From Salinivirga cyanobacteriivorans (GTDB lineage: Bacteria > Bacteroidota > Bacteroidia > Bacteroidales > Salinivirgaceae): a stretch of DNA of 64,000 bases. Shown here piece after piece: positions 44,480 to 53,365 of this stretch (the first letter of the stretch is position 1; each line of letters opens with the position of its first letter). Under the pieces are notes generated by a model. That model saw only the letters and a program-made list of their open reading frames with translations. It was not told where the DNA came from and did no database searches. Made by a program: the position numbers and the translations under genes. The stretch is taken from the NCBI RefSeq assembly GCF_001443605.1, contig NZ_CP013118.1, positions 752,225 through 816,224 of the forward strand, given 5' to 3'.

Positions 44480-47407
44480 GTGATGGGACCCGGTAAAAAC
44501 AGTAATTTAAGAGCAAAAGCGAGGAAGATTCTTGAGCAGCGAGGCATCAAAAAGGACCAGTATTATACGCAAAATCTTGAATCACTCATAGAAGAACTCA
44601 ACATTTACCAGATTGAGCTGGAGCAACAAAATGAAGAAATGGTTAATGCACAGCTTGAATTACAAAAAAGCAGGCAGGAATTTATTGATCTTTTTGAGAA
44701 TGCGCCCTATGGTTATATCATAATAAACAGACAAAACAATATATTAAACGCCAACAACAAGGCTGCACAAATTCTGGAAATGGATAAAAATACACTTGTG
44801 CAGCAGAGGTTCACCAAAGTTATACATCCCGACAGTCAGGATGATTTCTATTTTCATGTAAAGCATGTATTCGAAAAAAACAAAACTGAAATTTGCGAAC
44901 TCACTATTGTTACAAGCAGAAACAGCAAAAAAATTGTCCGGATTCAAAGTGAAATTAATGAATCAAAAAGCACAGGGCATGCAACTATGCGCATGGCTGT
45001 AACTGATATTACAGAAAAAGTTGAGGCCACACAAGCACTCCAGCGTAGCGAAAAAAAATATAAGACAATATTCGAGAATTCCGGTGATGGCATAGTTATA
45101 TTCAGTGAGAAAATTGAAGATTGTAATCCTCAGGCACTTAACATGTTCCGGTATACAAAAAAAGAACTCATTGGTTTGCGCCCCGGCAATGACCTGTCAC
45201 CAGAACTGCAACCCGGCGGTGAAAAAAGCGATGAAAAGGCATCTTTAAACATAAAAAAAGCGCTTGAACTGGGGCCGCAACAGTTTCATTGGAAACATAA
45301 ACGTAAAGACGGATCGGTATTCGATGCGCAGGTCACATTATCAATACTAACCACAGAACCCAAAGTACAACTCATTGGCATTGTTCGTGATATCTCTGCA
45401 CAAATAGCCTTTGAAAATGCTTTACAGGAAAAAGGCGAAGAAATTGCTGCCCAAAATGAAGAGTATGCATCATTAAATGAAGAATTGAAAGAGACAGTTG
45501 AAGAACTGCAGGATACAAACAATAAGCTACATGAAAGTGAAAAAAAATTCAGAAAATATATAGAAGCCTCTCCCACTTCAATTTTTATTCTGAATAATGA
45601 TTATCGTGTAATTTACGGAAATCCTTCAGCGGAAAAGCTAACAGGATATAGTTCATATGAACTATATACCAAAACATTAGCAAATCTAATTTCCAGTCCC
45701 GATAAAAACAATGCACTTATAAGCCATCTCGAACAAAATGGGATATTGAGAAACCGTGAGATAAGCATTAACCACAAAAAAAATATTCATAAGTATGCGC
45801 TCCTCAGCGCTACCCAGCTCGACCGTGAAGCGCAGACTATACTTTATTTAACCGATATTACCAAACAAAAACAACTTGATCAGCAAATATATTTCGAAAA
45901 AGAACAGTGGCGAAGAACTTTTGAGGCTGTAAATGAAGGTATCTACCTCATAGATAAAGACTTTAACATAATACTGTGCAATGCTGGTTTTGCCAGAATA
46001 GCCGGACAAAAAAATCCACAGGAACTTATTGGAGCAAAATCCCATTATGTAATTCATGGTCAAGATATACCGCTTGATTCATGCCCAACATGCAGAACAA
46101 AAAAACAGCAGAAAACAATAACACATGAATTCTATGAACCCAACCTTGGCAAGAATCTCAAAACAACCAGTACTCCGGTTCTGGATGAGGACAACCAAAT
46201 AGAATTTTATGTGAATATAATACAGGACGTGACCACGCAGGTTAAGAACCAGCAAGAACTCGCCGATAGTCAAAAAAGACTGCAGCTGGCACTCGAAGGA
46301 GCCAACGAAGGAATGTGGGACTGGAACATACAAACGGGTGAAGTAATATTCAATGACATTTGGTTCGAAATGCTTGGTTATAAGCCCAAAGAGCTACCAT
46401 CTGCAATAGATACCTGGGAAAAACTCATACACCCGGACGATGAAGCACGCACAAAAAAACTACTACAGTCCCATTTAGAAGGCAAAACAAGTCGCTATGA
46501 GTCAACACACCGGTTACGCACAAAAAACGGCGACTGGAAATGGATTCTGGACACCGGGCAGGTTGTTGAACACGATAAAAATGGCAATCCCATAAGGGCT
46601 ATTGGGACACATCTGGATATGACAAAACAAAAGCACGTAGAAGAAGAGTTGCGTAAAGCAAAAGAGAAAGCCGAACAGGCCGATAAACTTAAGTCCGCAT
46701 TTTTGGCCAACATGAGTCACGAGATCAGAACACCCATGAATGGTATTGTAGGCTTTACAGAAATACTCAGTAAAAAACAACTCTCTGAAAGTAAAAGAAG
46801 CCGAATATTTCAAATAATTCAATCGAGCTCCCAGCAACTCTTACAGCTAATCAATGATATTGTAGATATTTCAAAAATTGAAGCCAATCAGCTTACCATT
46901 TATAAAGAAAACTTTTGTCTAAATAAATTATTAGTCGAAGTATATGAACAATCGAAACTGGAACTGCAAAAAAGAAACAAAACTGACCGATTAAATCTGA
47001 AACTTGATATTCCTGACAGCGATAGTGATTTTATTGTATACAGCAGCGCTACACGAATACGACAAATCTTTTCAAACCTCATAGGCAACGCCATGAAATT
47101 TACCGAACACGGAGAAATAGCCTTTGGCTATAAATTATCGTCTGATAATAATCTGGAACTTTTTGTTCAGGATACCGGAATCGGTATATCAAAAGAAGCT
47201 CAGAAAATAATTTTTGACCGTTTCATCCAGGCTGAACCCGGTACAGCAAAAAAATACGGAGGTACAGGACTGGGCTTATTCATTACCAGGCAACTGGTCA
47301 ACATGCTTGATGGAGAAATAACGGTAAAATCAAAAGCCAGTGAGGGGTCAAAATTTATCATTAAATTGCCCCAATCAGCTAATGTAGGTGCACAACAATC
47401 TCATTAA
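44480..47407 (+). CDS. Multi-PAS histidine kinase
   Basis: 975 residues. Helical LIEELNIYQIELEQQNEEM motif (36-54), PAS domains at about 65-180, 190-310, 350-465, 475-585 and 595-720, then HisKA with His747 ([12 protein letters not shown]) and HATPase_c (NLIGNAMKFT, DTGIGIS, GTGLGLF); it ends directly after the kinase core. The fourth PAS has a CxxC pair (Cys535, Cys538 in LDSCPTC) after IHG, a form also found with one Cys left in the last PAS of the CheB-CheR fusion upstream. The protein lacks a receiver. The short spacing to the fusion gene suggests they work together. Confidence 0.9.
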   Translation: MMGPGKNSNLRAKARKILEQRGIKKDQYYTQNLESLIEELNIYQIELEQQNEEMVNAQLELQKSRQEFIDLFENAPYGYIIINRQNNILNANNKAAQILEMDKNTLVQQRFTKVIHPDSQDDFYFHVKHVFEKNKTEICELTIVTSRNSKKIVRIQSEINESKSTGHATMRMAVTDITEKVEATQALQRSEKKYKTIFENSGDGIVIFSEKIEDCNPQALNMFRYTKKELIGLRPGNDLSPELQPGGEKSDEKASLNIKKALELGPQQFHWKHKRKDGSVFDAQVTLSILTTEPKVQLIGIVRDISAQIAFENALQEKGEEIAAQNEEYASLNEELKETVEELQDTNNKLHESEKKFRKYIEASPTSIFILNNDYRVIYGNPSAEKLTGYSSYELYTKTLANLISSPDKNNALISHLEQNGILRNREISINHKKNIHKYALLSATQLDREAQTILYLTDITKQKQLDQQIYFEKEQWRRTFEAVNEGIYLIDKDFNIILCNAGFARIAGQKNPQELIGAKSHYVIHGQDIPLDSCPTCRTKKQQKTITHEFYEPNLGKNLKTTSTPVLDEDNQIEFYVNIIQDVTTQVKNQQELADSQKRLQLALEGANEGMWDWNIQTGEVIFNDIWFEMLGYKPKELPSAIDTWEKLIHPDDEARTKKLLQSHLEGKTSRYESTHRLRTKNGDWKWILDTGQVVEHDKNGNPIRAIGTHLDMTKQKHVEEELRKAKEKAEQADKLKSAFLANMSHEIRTPMNGIVGFTEILSKKQLSESKRSRIFQIIQSSSQQLLQLINDIVDISKIEANQLTIYKENFCLNKLLVEVYEQSKLELQKRNKTDRLNLKLDIPDSDSDFIVYSSATRIRQIFSNLIGNAMKFTEHGEIAFGYKLSSDNNLELFVQDTGIGISKEAQKIIFDRFIQAEPGTAKKYGGTGLGLFITRQLVNMLDGEITVKSKASEGSKFIIKLPQSANVGAQQSH

Positions 47408-47444
47408 TTTTTTTTTAGCTAAAAAACTTAAGAACCTGAATGGA

Positions 47445-47478
47445 AAAAGCAGTAAAATTTTCCAGTTTCACTGCTTTT
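47445..47478 (+). terminator. Terminator-like hairpin after the signalling island
   Basis: AAAAGCAGT (47445-47453) pairs with ACTGCTTTT (47470-47478), 38 bp after the kinase stop, with T-rich 3' arm. A competing stem, TGGAAAA (47441-47447) with TTTTCCA (47457-47463), overlaps the left arm. Either fold could end transcription before the ABC genes. Confidence 0.5.
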
Positions 47479-47544
47479 ATCTAAATTCGTAGGCTAATTA
47501 AAAAAATCAAAATTGTTATTATCTGCTAACCTAAAAATAAAACC

Positions 47545-48471
47545 ATGACCACTATTCTTAAAGCAGAAAGCATCAACAAATCCTTTATTAACCACAGAGC
47601 ATTGACAGATGTCTCACTCGAGATATCTGAAGGAAGTGTATTTGGACTATTAGGACCAAATGGTGCCGGAAAAACCACCCTGATCAGAATTATAAATCAA
47701 ATTACCCGCCCCGATAACGGGAGGGTATTATTTAATGGACAGCCATTGCGGCGCAAACATGTGGAGCAAATAGGCTACCTCCCCGAAGAACGGGGTTTGT
47801 ATAAAAAAATGAAAGTCGGAGAGCAGGCGCTTTACCTGGCAAGGTTAAAAGGCCTAAGCAAGCAGGATGCGCTTAAACGACTCAAATACTGGTTCGAAAA
47901 ATTTGAAATAGAAGCCTGGTGGGGCAAAAAAGTAGAGGAACTCTCTAAAGGAATGGCCCAAAAGGTGCAATTCATAGTTACCATAATTCATGAACCCAAA
48001 CTACTAATCTTTGATGAACCCTTTAGTGGTTTTGACCCTATTAATGCCAATCTGTTAAAAAATGAAATTCTGGGCCTTCGTGATAAAGGCGCTACAGTAA
48101 TTTTCTCTACACACAATATGGGCAGTGTAGAAGAAATTTGCGATGAAATTGCACTGATCAACCAATCAGAAAAAATACTGGAAGGTAATGTTGATGAAGT
48201 TAAAAAACGCTTCCGTACATACGAATATGAATTTCATTACAATGGAGCAGACAAGCTCAGCACCAAGCTACCAAACCAGTACCAGGTAATTAACGATGAA
48301 AATAAAAAGGGAGAACAATTTGCCCGCATCAAAATTCTGGACGAATCATCACCCAATGAGTTGCTGAAGGAAGTTATGCCGCATGCCACCATTCATGCAT
48401 TTAAAGAAGTAATTCCTTCGATGAACGATGTTTTTATTGAAGTTGTTAACCAATACCAAAACAAAAACTAA
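47545..48471 (+). CDS. ABC transporter ATP-binding protein, NatA-like
   Basis: 308 residues. Walker A GPNGAGKTT (37-45), signature LSKGMAQKVQ in place of LSGGQ, Walker B LLIFDEPFSGFDP and a switch His in FSTHNM. The C-terminal 80 residues form the extra domain usual in NatA/CcmA-type exporters. It couples ATP hydrolysis to the membrane partner encoded 12 bp downstream. Substrate unknown; NatAB of Bacillus exports sodium, but most Bacteroidota homologues are uncharacterised. The start at 47545 gives the standard N-terminus. Confidence 0.93.
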   Translation: MTTILKAESINKSFINHRALTDVSLEISEGSVFGLLGPNGAGKTTLIRIINQITRPDNGRVLFNGQPLRRKHVEQIGYLPEERGLYKKMKVGEQALYLARLKGLSKQDALKRLKYWFEKFEIEAWWGKKVEELSKGMAQKVQFIVTIIHEPKLLIFDEPFSGFDPINANLLKNEILGLRDKGATVIFSTHNMGSVEEICDEIALINQSEKILEGNVDEVKKRFRTYEYEFHYNGADKLSTKLPNQYQVINDENKKGEQFARIKILDESSPNELLKEVMPHATIHAFKEVIPSMNDVFIEVVNQYQNKN

Positions 48472-48483
48472 AGACCCACTACC

Positions 48484-50112
48484 ATGAATAAAGCTAAATA
48501 CATTGTAAAAAGAGAATATATTTCAAGGGTTAAGAAAAAAACCTTCCTCTTAATGACCTTAATTGGCCCGGTACTCTTTGCCGGTCTGCTGGCTGCACCA
48601 GTATGGTTTGCAACCATGGAAGACAGCGAAACCAAGCATATTGCCGTAATTGACTCATCAGGCATATTTGACTATACGAAGGTACTGAAAGAAAGCATTA
48701 CACTCAATAGCCGAAGATTTCAATCAGAGCTAGATAAATATCAGAAAAATTTGCCTCCAATAGGGAGTGAAATGAAAAACCTCAATGATAAGCTCCACCT
48801 GATAGCCAACAACAGAGACACACTTATGGGAAAAAACCTTAAGCTGGGTTTTATCAACGAGGCGCGAAAGATCAAAAAAGCACATAATTTACCACAGCAA
48901 CCCTTTGATTCACTTGCAACCAAATATGCAAACCTTTTACCTTTGATTAATCAACGATTAAACGATGTAAAAGGCAGAATAAGCAACACATCCAGTGCAA
49001 TATTTCATTTTAAAGATTTCGATTATAAAACCTCAAAAGAGGCCATTCGCAACGGTGATTATTATGGAGCAGTTTTTATTCCGTCAAATGTACTCTCTTC
49101 GCTTAAAATTCAGACCTATGCACAAAAATCGCTTTCTATGGGGCTGAGAAGTCATATTAAAAACTCCATAGAGCGTGAAATAGAGAATCAAAAGCTACGC
49201 AATGAGGGTATTGATCAGGAAACGCTCAAAAACATGAAAACCAGCATTAATGTTGCAAGCATAAAAATTACTGAAGATGGAGAAGAAAAAGAGGCGCGGC
49301 CGGAAATAGCCATGATCATTGGTTATGTGGCCGGGTTCCTAATTTACATCTCCATCTTTATGTTTGGTTCACAGGTTATGCGAGGTGTAATTGAAGAAAA
49401 AACCAGCCGGATTGTAGAAGTTATACTAAGCTCAGTTAAGCCAATGCAGCTACTAATGGGTAAAGTACTTGGCGTGGGGCTCGTTGGGCTGACACAATAC
49501 CTGATATGGATCATAATGACAGGACTACTCACCTTTGGAGCATTTACTTTCCTTGTACCCTCTGATGTTTCTCAGCTGCAGCAACAAGCTACCGATTTTG
49601 CAGGAAATGGCGGCATGCAAAATATGGCTCCTGTAGTAGAAGGCAATATGGGTCAAATTCAGGATATCATAGCTTCCATCACCAGTGTAAACTGGCCGTT
49701 AATTCTGGGTACCTTCCTTTTCTTTTTTATTGGTGGTTACATGTTATATGCAGCACTTTTTGCAGCAGTTGGGTCAGCTGTAGATAACGAAACCGATACG
49801 CAACAATTTATGGCGCCCATTACCATACCACTGATTCTGGCCTTGTTTGTAATGATAAATACAATAAATAACCCGGAAAGCGCCCTTACTTTCTGGTTTT
49901 CGATAATACCGCTAACCTCCCCAATTGTAATGTTGGTTCGAATACCTTTCGGTGTACCCGTTTGGGAATTAGCATTATCAATGGGCTTGCTTGCAATTAC
50001 CTTTATAGCAATGATTTGGCTGGCCTCACGTATTTATAAAACCGGAATACTCATGTTCGGATCAAAAGTTTCATATAAAGAACTTTGGAAATGGATCAAA
50101 ATAAAAGACTGA
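48484..50112 (+). CDS. ABC-2 type permease, NatB-like
   Basis: 542 residues. One N-terminal membrane helix (about 22-42), a large extracytoplasmic domain (about 45-275), then a cluster of five to six helices (about 280-520), as in NatB/YhaP proteins. It contains a MRGVIEEKTSRIVEVILSS motif after the second helix, diagnostic of ABC-2 permeases of this group. It is paired with the ATPase 12 bp upstream, giving a two-gene exporter. A 207-bp AT-rich gap without features follows. Confidence 0.92.
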   Translation: MNKAKYIVKREYISRVKKKTFLLMTLIGPVLFAGLLAAPVWFATMEDSETKHIAVIDSSGIFDYTKVLKESITLNSRRFQSELDKYQKNLPPIGSEMKNLNDKLHLIANNRDTLMGKNLKLGFINEARKIKKAHNLPQQPFDSLATKYANLLPLINQRLNDVKGRISNTSSAIFHFKDFDYKTSKEAIRNGDYYGAVFIPSNVLSSLKIQTYAQKSLSMGLRSHIKNSIEREIENQKLRNEGIDQETLKNMKTSINVASIKITEDGEEKEARPEIAMIIGYVAGFLIYISIFMFGSQVMRGVIEEKTSRIVEVILSSVKPMQLLMGKVLGVGLVGLTQYLIWIIMTGLLTFGAFTFLVPSDVSQLQQQATDFAGNGGMQNMAPVVEGNMGQIQDIIASITSVNWPLILGTFLFFFIGGYMLYAALFAAVGSAVDNETDTQQFMAPITIPLILALFVMINTINNPESALTFWFSIIPLTSPIVMLVRIPFGVPVWELALSMGLLAITFIAMIWLASRIYKTGILMFGSKVSYKELWKWIKIKD

Positions 50113-50319
50113 GGCCATAGGTATTCAAATCTGGTTAAAATAATTAAATTAGATAAATTCTAAATTGAACATATTTGATAAATAAAAAAACACTGTTAAT
50201 CAAATAAATATAGATTAGTTAGTAAGCAGGTTATAAATCATATAGGAAAATATTAAGACAAATTATACCTTAGCAGAATAATTAGGTAAAAAAACAACAG
50301 CCATATCAAAAAACCAGAT

Positions 50320-51258
50320 ATGAACAAACGTATAGCCATTTTCGATTTGGGGTCAAACGCTTTCAAATTGTTAATTGCCGAGCAAGCAGACACACCAGAA
50401 GGTTTTAAAATAATTCATAAAGAACAATCAGGTGTAAAACTGGCAAGCAAAGGAATCACTAAGAAAATTATTACAGAAGATGCACGTTTGAGAGCGCTTG
50501 AGGCTATAGCATCTTTTAAGGTAACAGCCGAAAATTACAAATGCAGAACCATAAAATGCACAGGCACATCAGCCTTTAGAGATGCACAAAATGGTCAGCT
50601 TTTGGTAAATGAGATCAAGGAGCGTTTCCATCTCGACGTTGAGATAATCAGCGGACAGCGAGAAGCTGAATTGATACATAAAGGATTACGGAAAGGTTAC
50701 AAACTGGAAAAATCACCCGTGCTCATTATGGACATTGGAGGTGGCAGCCTCGAGATTATTATTGCCAACAAGAATGAATTAATTTTCCAAAAAAGCTACG
50801 ATCTGGGTATGCGAAGGGTTATGGAAAAGCTAAAATTGCCAGATCCCTTAAACCAGCAAGAAAAAGACCGTATTATTCAGTTTTTTGATGAGGAATTTAA
50901 AGAATTGGATAAGACCGTAAAAAAATATAAACCAGAAGTACTTATAGGCACAAGTGGTAGTTTTGAAACCATTAGTAAGCTGGTAGAGGTACAAAAAGGC
51001 CGGCCTTTAAAGAAAATAGATACAGCCGCCTATAAACTTTCAAGGGCTCGCATCAAGGAATTACACGACGACCTTGTATTTATGCCTGAAAGTAAAAGGC
51101 GTGAAGTAAAAGGCATGGATATGATCAGAGTAGATCTTATGTCTATAGCCATGGTATTTGTGCATCATATTATTAAAAAGTTTAACTTTGAGAAAGTCTT
51201 CTTTTCTGCTTTTGCATTAAAGGAGGGCCTATTGACAGAAGCACTTGAACAGGAATAG
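50320..51258 (+). CDS. Ppx/GppA-family exopolyphosphatase / pppGpp phosphatase
   Basis: 312 residues, the single-module length usual in Bacteroidota, without the C-terminal HD-like extension of the longer enterobacterial proteins. ASKHA-fold motifs: phosphate-1 loop IAIFDLGSNAFKLL (5-18), CTGTSAFRDAQNG, and phosphate-2 loop MDIGGGSLEI. The family removes terminal phosphate from inorganic polyphosphate or from pppGpp; sequence alone does not decide which. It heads a compact run: the sigma54-type regulator begins 3 bp after its stop, and the SiaC-like gene 2 bp after that, so a shared transcript is very likely. Confidence 0.9.
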   Translation: MNKRIAIFDLGSNAFKLLIAEQADTPEGFKIIHKEQSGVKLASKGITKKIITEDARLRALEAIASFKVTAENYKCRTIKCTGTSAFRDAQNGQLLVNEIKERFHLDVEIISGQREAELIHKGLRKGYKLEKSPVLIMDIGGGSLEIIIANKNELIFQKSYDLGMRRVMEKLKLPDPLNQQEKDRIIQFFDEEFKELDKTVKKYKPEVLIGTSGSFETISKLVEVQKGRPLKKIDTAAYKLSRARIKELHDDLVFMPESKRREVKGMDMIRVDLMSIAMVFVHHIIKKFNFEKVFFSAFALKEGLLTEALEQE

Positions 51259-51261
51259 ATT

Positions 51262-52440
51262 ATGGCGAGAATTCTAGTAATAGACGACGAAGAGAGCATT
51301 AGAAACACGCTTCAGGAGATACTCGAATACGAAAAATATTCCGTTGATCTATCTGAAGACGGAGAGCAAGGGCTGGAACTGGTCAAAAAAAACGACTACA
51401 ATGTAATTCTTTGTGATATTAAAATGCCCAAGATGGATGGTATTGATGTGCTGGAGCGCGTTACAAGGCTGCAGCCCGATACCCCTGTGATTATGATATC
51501 AGGTCACGGAAACATCGATACAGCCGTAGAGTCGATCAAAAAAGGGGCTTACGATTTTATAGAAAAACCACTCGACCTGAACAGGCTGCTTATCACCATA
51601 AAAAATGCACAGGACAAATCCACATTGGTGGAAGAAACCAAAAGACTTAAACAAAAGGTTTCGAAAAACTTTCAAATGGTAGGTAGTAGCGCTTCGCTAA
51701 CACAGGTAAGACAAATGGTCGAAAGAGTTGGCCCAACAGAAGCAAGAGTGCTGATTACTGGCGAAAACGGAACAGGTAAAGAGCTTGTAGCACGTCAATT
51801 GCACGAAATGAGCCAACGTAAAAGCTCATCTTTCATAGAAGTAAATTGCGCTGCAATACCATCTGAGCTCATAGAAAGTGAACTATTTGGCCATGAGAAA
51901 GGAGCATTTACCTCAGCCAATAAACAACGGAAAGGTAAATTTGAGCAAGCCAATGGTGGTACCCTATTCCTCGACGAAATCGGAGACATGAGCCTCTCTG
52001 CGCAATCAAAAGTGCTCAGAGCTTTGCAGGAGAACAAAATAACCCGTGTAGGTGGCGATAAAGATATTGATGTAAATGTGCGAATTGTGGCAGCTACCAA
52101 CAAAAATATGGATAAAGAAATTGAAGCAAACCGCTTTCGCGAAGACCTCTACCACCGAATTAGTGTAATCCTGATTAACGTACCACCCCTGAGAGAGCGC
52201 ATTGAAGATATACCTGAACTAGCCAGCTTCTTTACCGAACAAATTTGTGATGAATATAAAATTAAACCGGTAAAAATTACCGAAGATGCAATAGAAGAAC
52301 TTCAAAAGCTGCAATGGACAGGCAATATTCGGGAATTCAGAAATGTAATTGAACGGCTCATTATTTTAAGCAATGAGCAAATAACGGGTAAAGATGTAAA
52401 ATCTTTTGCACACCCTTTGAGTACAACCAAAAAACAGTAA
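51262..52440 (+). CDS. NtrC-type sigma54 activator lacking a DNA-binding domain
   Basis: 392 residues. Receiver (1-120; Asp52 in VILCDIKMPKMDG, Lys102), AAA+ domain (about 140-365) with Walker A GENGTGKE (167-174), Walker B GGTLFLDEIGD, and the sigma54-contact loop reading GAFTSA (214-219) where the classical form is GAFTGA. The protein ends about 15 residues after the AAA+ lid (NIREFRNVIERL), so the C-terminal Fis-type helix-turn-helix is absent. It could work from solution, as other HTH-less activators do, or control something other than a promoter. It lies between ppx/gppA and the SiaC-like gene. The cognate kinase is not adjacent. Confidence 0.9.
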   Translation: MARILVIDDEESIRNTLQEILEYEKYSVDLSEDGEQGLELVKKNDYNVILCDIKMPKMDGIDVLERVTRLQPDTPVIMISGHGNIDTAVESIKKGAYDFIEKPLDLNRLLITIKNAQDKSTLVEETKRLKQKVSKNFQMVGSSASLTQVRQMVERVGPTEARVLITGENGTGKELVARQLHEMSQRKSSSFIEVNCAAIPSELIESELFGHEKGAFTSANKQRKGKFEQANGGTLFLDEIGDMSLSAQSKVLRALQENKITRVGGDKDIDVNVRIVAATNKNMDKEIEANRFREDLYHRISVILINVPPLRERIEDIPELASFFTEQICDEYKIKPVKITEDAIEELQKLQWTGNIREFRNVIERLIILSNEQITGKDVKSFAHPLSTTKKQ

Positions 52441-52442
52441 AC

Positions 52443-52823
52443 ATGCAGACACTTCATATAGATGGAACCAAAGTGAGCCCGGAAGTTGAACTCAACCCAA
52501 AAGAAGGAATATTTTACTTTAGAGGTACCTCAATGTCGGAAGATGCGGTAGGATTTTATATGCCAATTATTGATTGGTTAAAAGCATACGCCGAAAAACC
52601 CAACCCTAAAACACATGTTACCTTTCACTTAACCTATTTCAATACAGCATCATCAAAACTACTGTGGGAAATTATGATTTTGCTGCAGGAAATCTACAAA
52701 GGCGGGCACGACGTTAAAATAGACTGGGTTTTCCAGGATGAAGATGAAGACATGGAGGAGGCCGGTGAAATTTATGCTGAGCGTATGGATATCCCTGTCA
52801 ACCTCATCATTAATGAGGACTAA
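52443..52823 (+). CDS. SiaC-family (DUF1987) regulatory phosphoprotein
   Basis: 126 residues, the family's usual length. The conserved core LTYFNTASSKLLWEI contains Thr68, the position equivalent to the phosphorylated Thr68 of Pseudomonas aeruginosa SiaC. In that system a PP2C phosphatase (SiaA) and a kinase (SiaB) set SiaC phosphorylation, and unphosphorylated SiaC activates a diguanylate cyclase. Here no SiaB-like or GGDEF gene is adjacent, but two REC-PP2C phosphatases are 16-19 kb upstream. The gene follows the sigma54-type regulator by 2 bp. Its stop overlaps the stop of the converging HD gene by 4 bp. Confidence 0.85.
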   Translation: MQTLHIDGTKVSPEVELNPKEGIFYFRGTSMSEDAVGFYMPIIDWLKAYAEKPNPKTHVTFHLTYFNTASSKLLWEIMILLQEIYKGGHDVKIDWVFQDEDEDMEEAGEIYAERMDIPVNLIINED

Positions 52824-53365
52824 CTGAACGCATCCATTGCACGCTCACTTATTGCTCTAAATTCTTTTAAAAGACATCTGTCTGGCGATTTAATATTGTC
52901 TACTACCTCGTTTGCCCACACTACATAATCTAATTTACGCTTTTGGGTCCATGATAAATCATACTCCAGAATATCGTTGATATTGCAAGCTTTATCGGCA
53001 ATTTTAATTTTGGCTGCATCAGCAGACAATTCTGGGGCGTGCACAACCTGTAGTTGTTTTCGCTTCTTTGAGGGTAAAGACATATCATCGGTCATCTCCG
53101 CTACGATTCCGGCTACCTTTTCTGAAAACTCCGCTGCCAATTGTTCTAAAGTATACTCCGTATCTTCTATCACGTCGTGCAATACGGCCGCCTGCAAAAG
53201 TTCAATGTCGCGGTGGCCACATTCTGCAAGCATAAGCGCAACTTTTACCGGATGATTTATGTATGGTATTTTCTGACTACCCTTACGCCGCTGATACCTG
53301 TGAAGCCAGGCCGCTTTTGATACGGCTGTAAGTATACATGATGGTACTTCTTTTTTGTTGATCAT
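52820..53365 (-). CDS. Mesh1/SpoT-like HD-domain alarmone hydrolase
   Basis: 181 residues from the ATG at 53365. That start overlaps the upstream stop as ATGA, a coupling arrangement, so it is preferred to the longer frame from 53401. Metal-dependent HD motifs fit the (p)ppGpp hydrolase group: His38 (YINHPVKVA), His63-Asp64 with Glu67-Asp68 (LLQAAVLHDVIEDT), Asp124 (KIADKACNINDI). The TDDxSLP-xxxRKxLQVxxAP block is characteristic of small alarmone hydrolases (Mesh1), and the length also agrees. It has no synthetase, TGS or ACT domain. It is last in a minus-strand run with the exported protein and the MBOAT gene. Confidence 0.85.
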   Translation of the reverse strand: MINKKEVPSCILTAVSKAAWLHRYQRRKGSQKIPYINHPVKVALMLAECGHRDIELLQAAVLHDVIEDTEYTLEQLAAEFSEKVAGIVAEMTDDMSLPSKKRKQLQVVHAPELSADAAKIKIADKACNINDILEYDLSWTQKRKLDYVVWANEVVDNIKSPDRCLLKEFRAISERAMDAFS

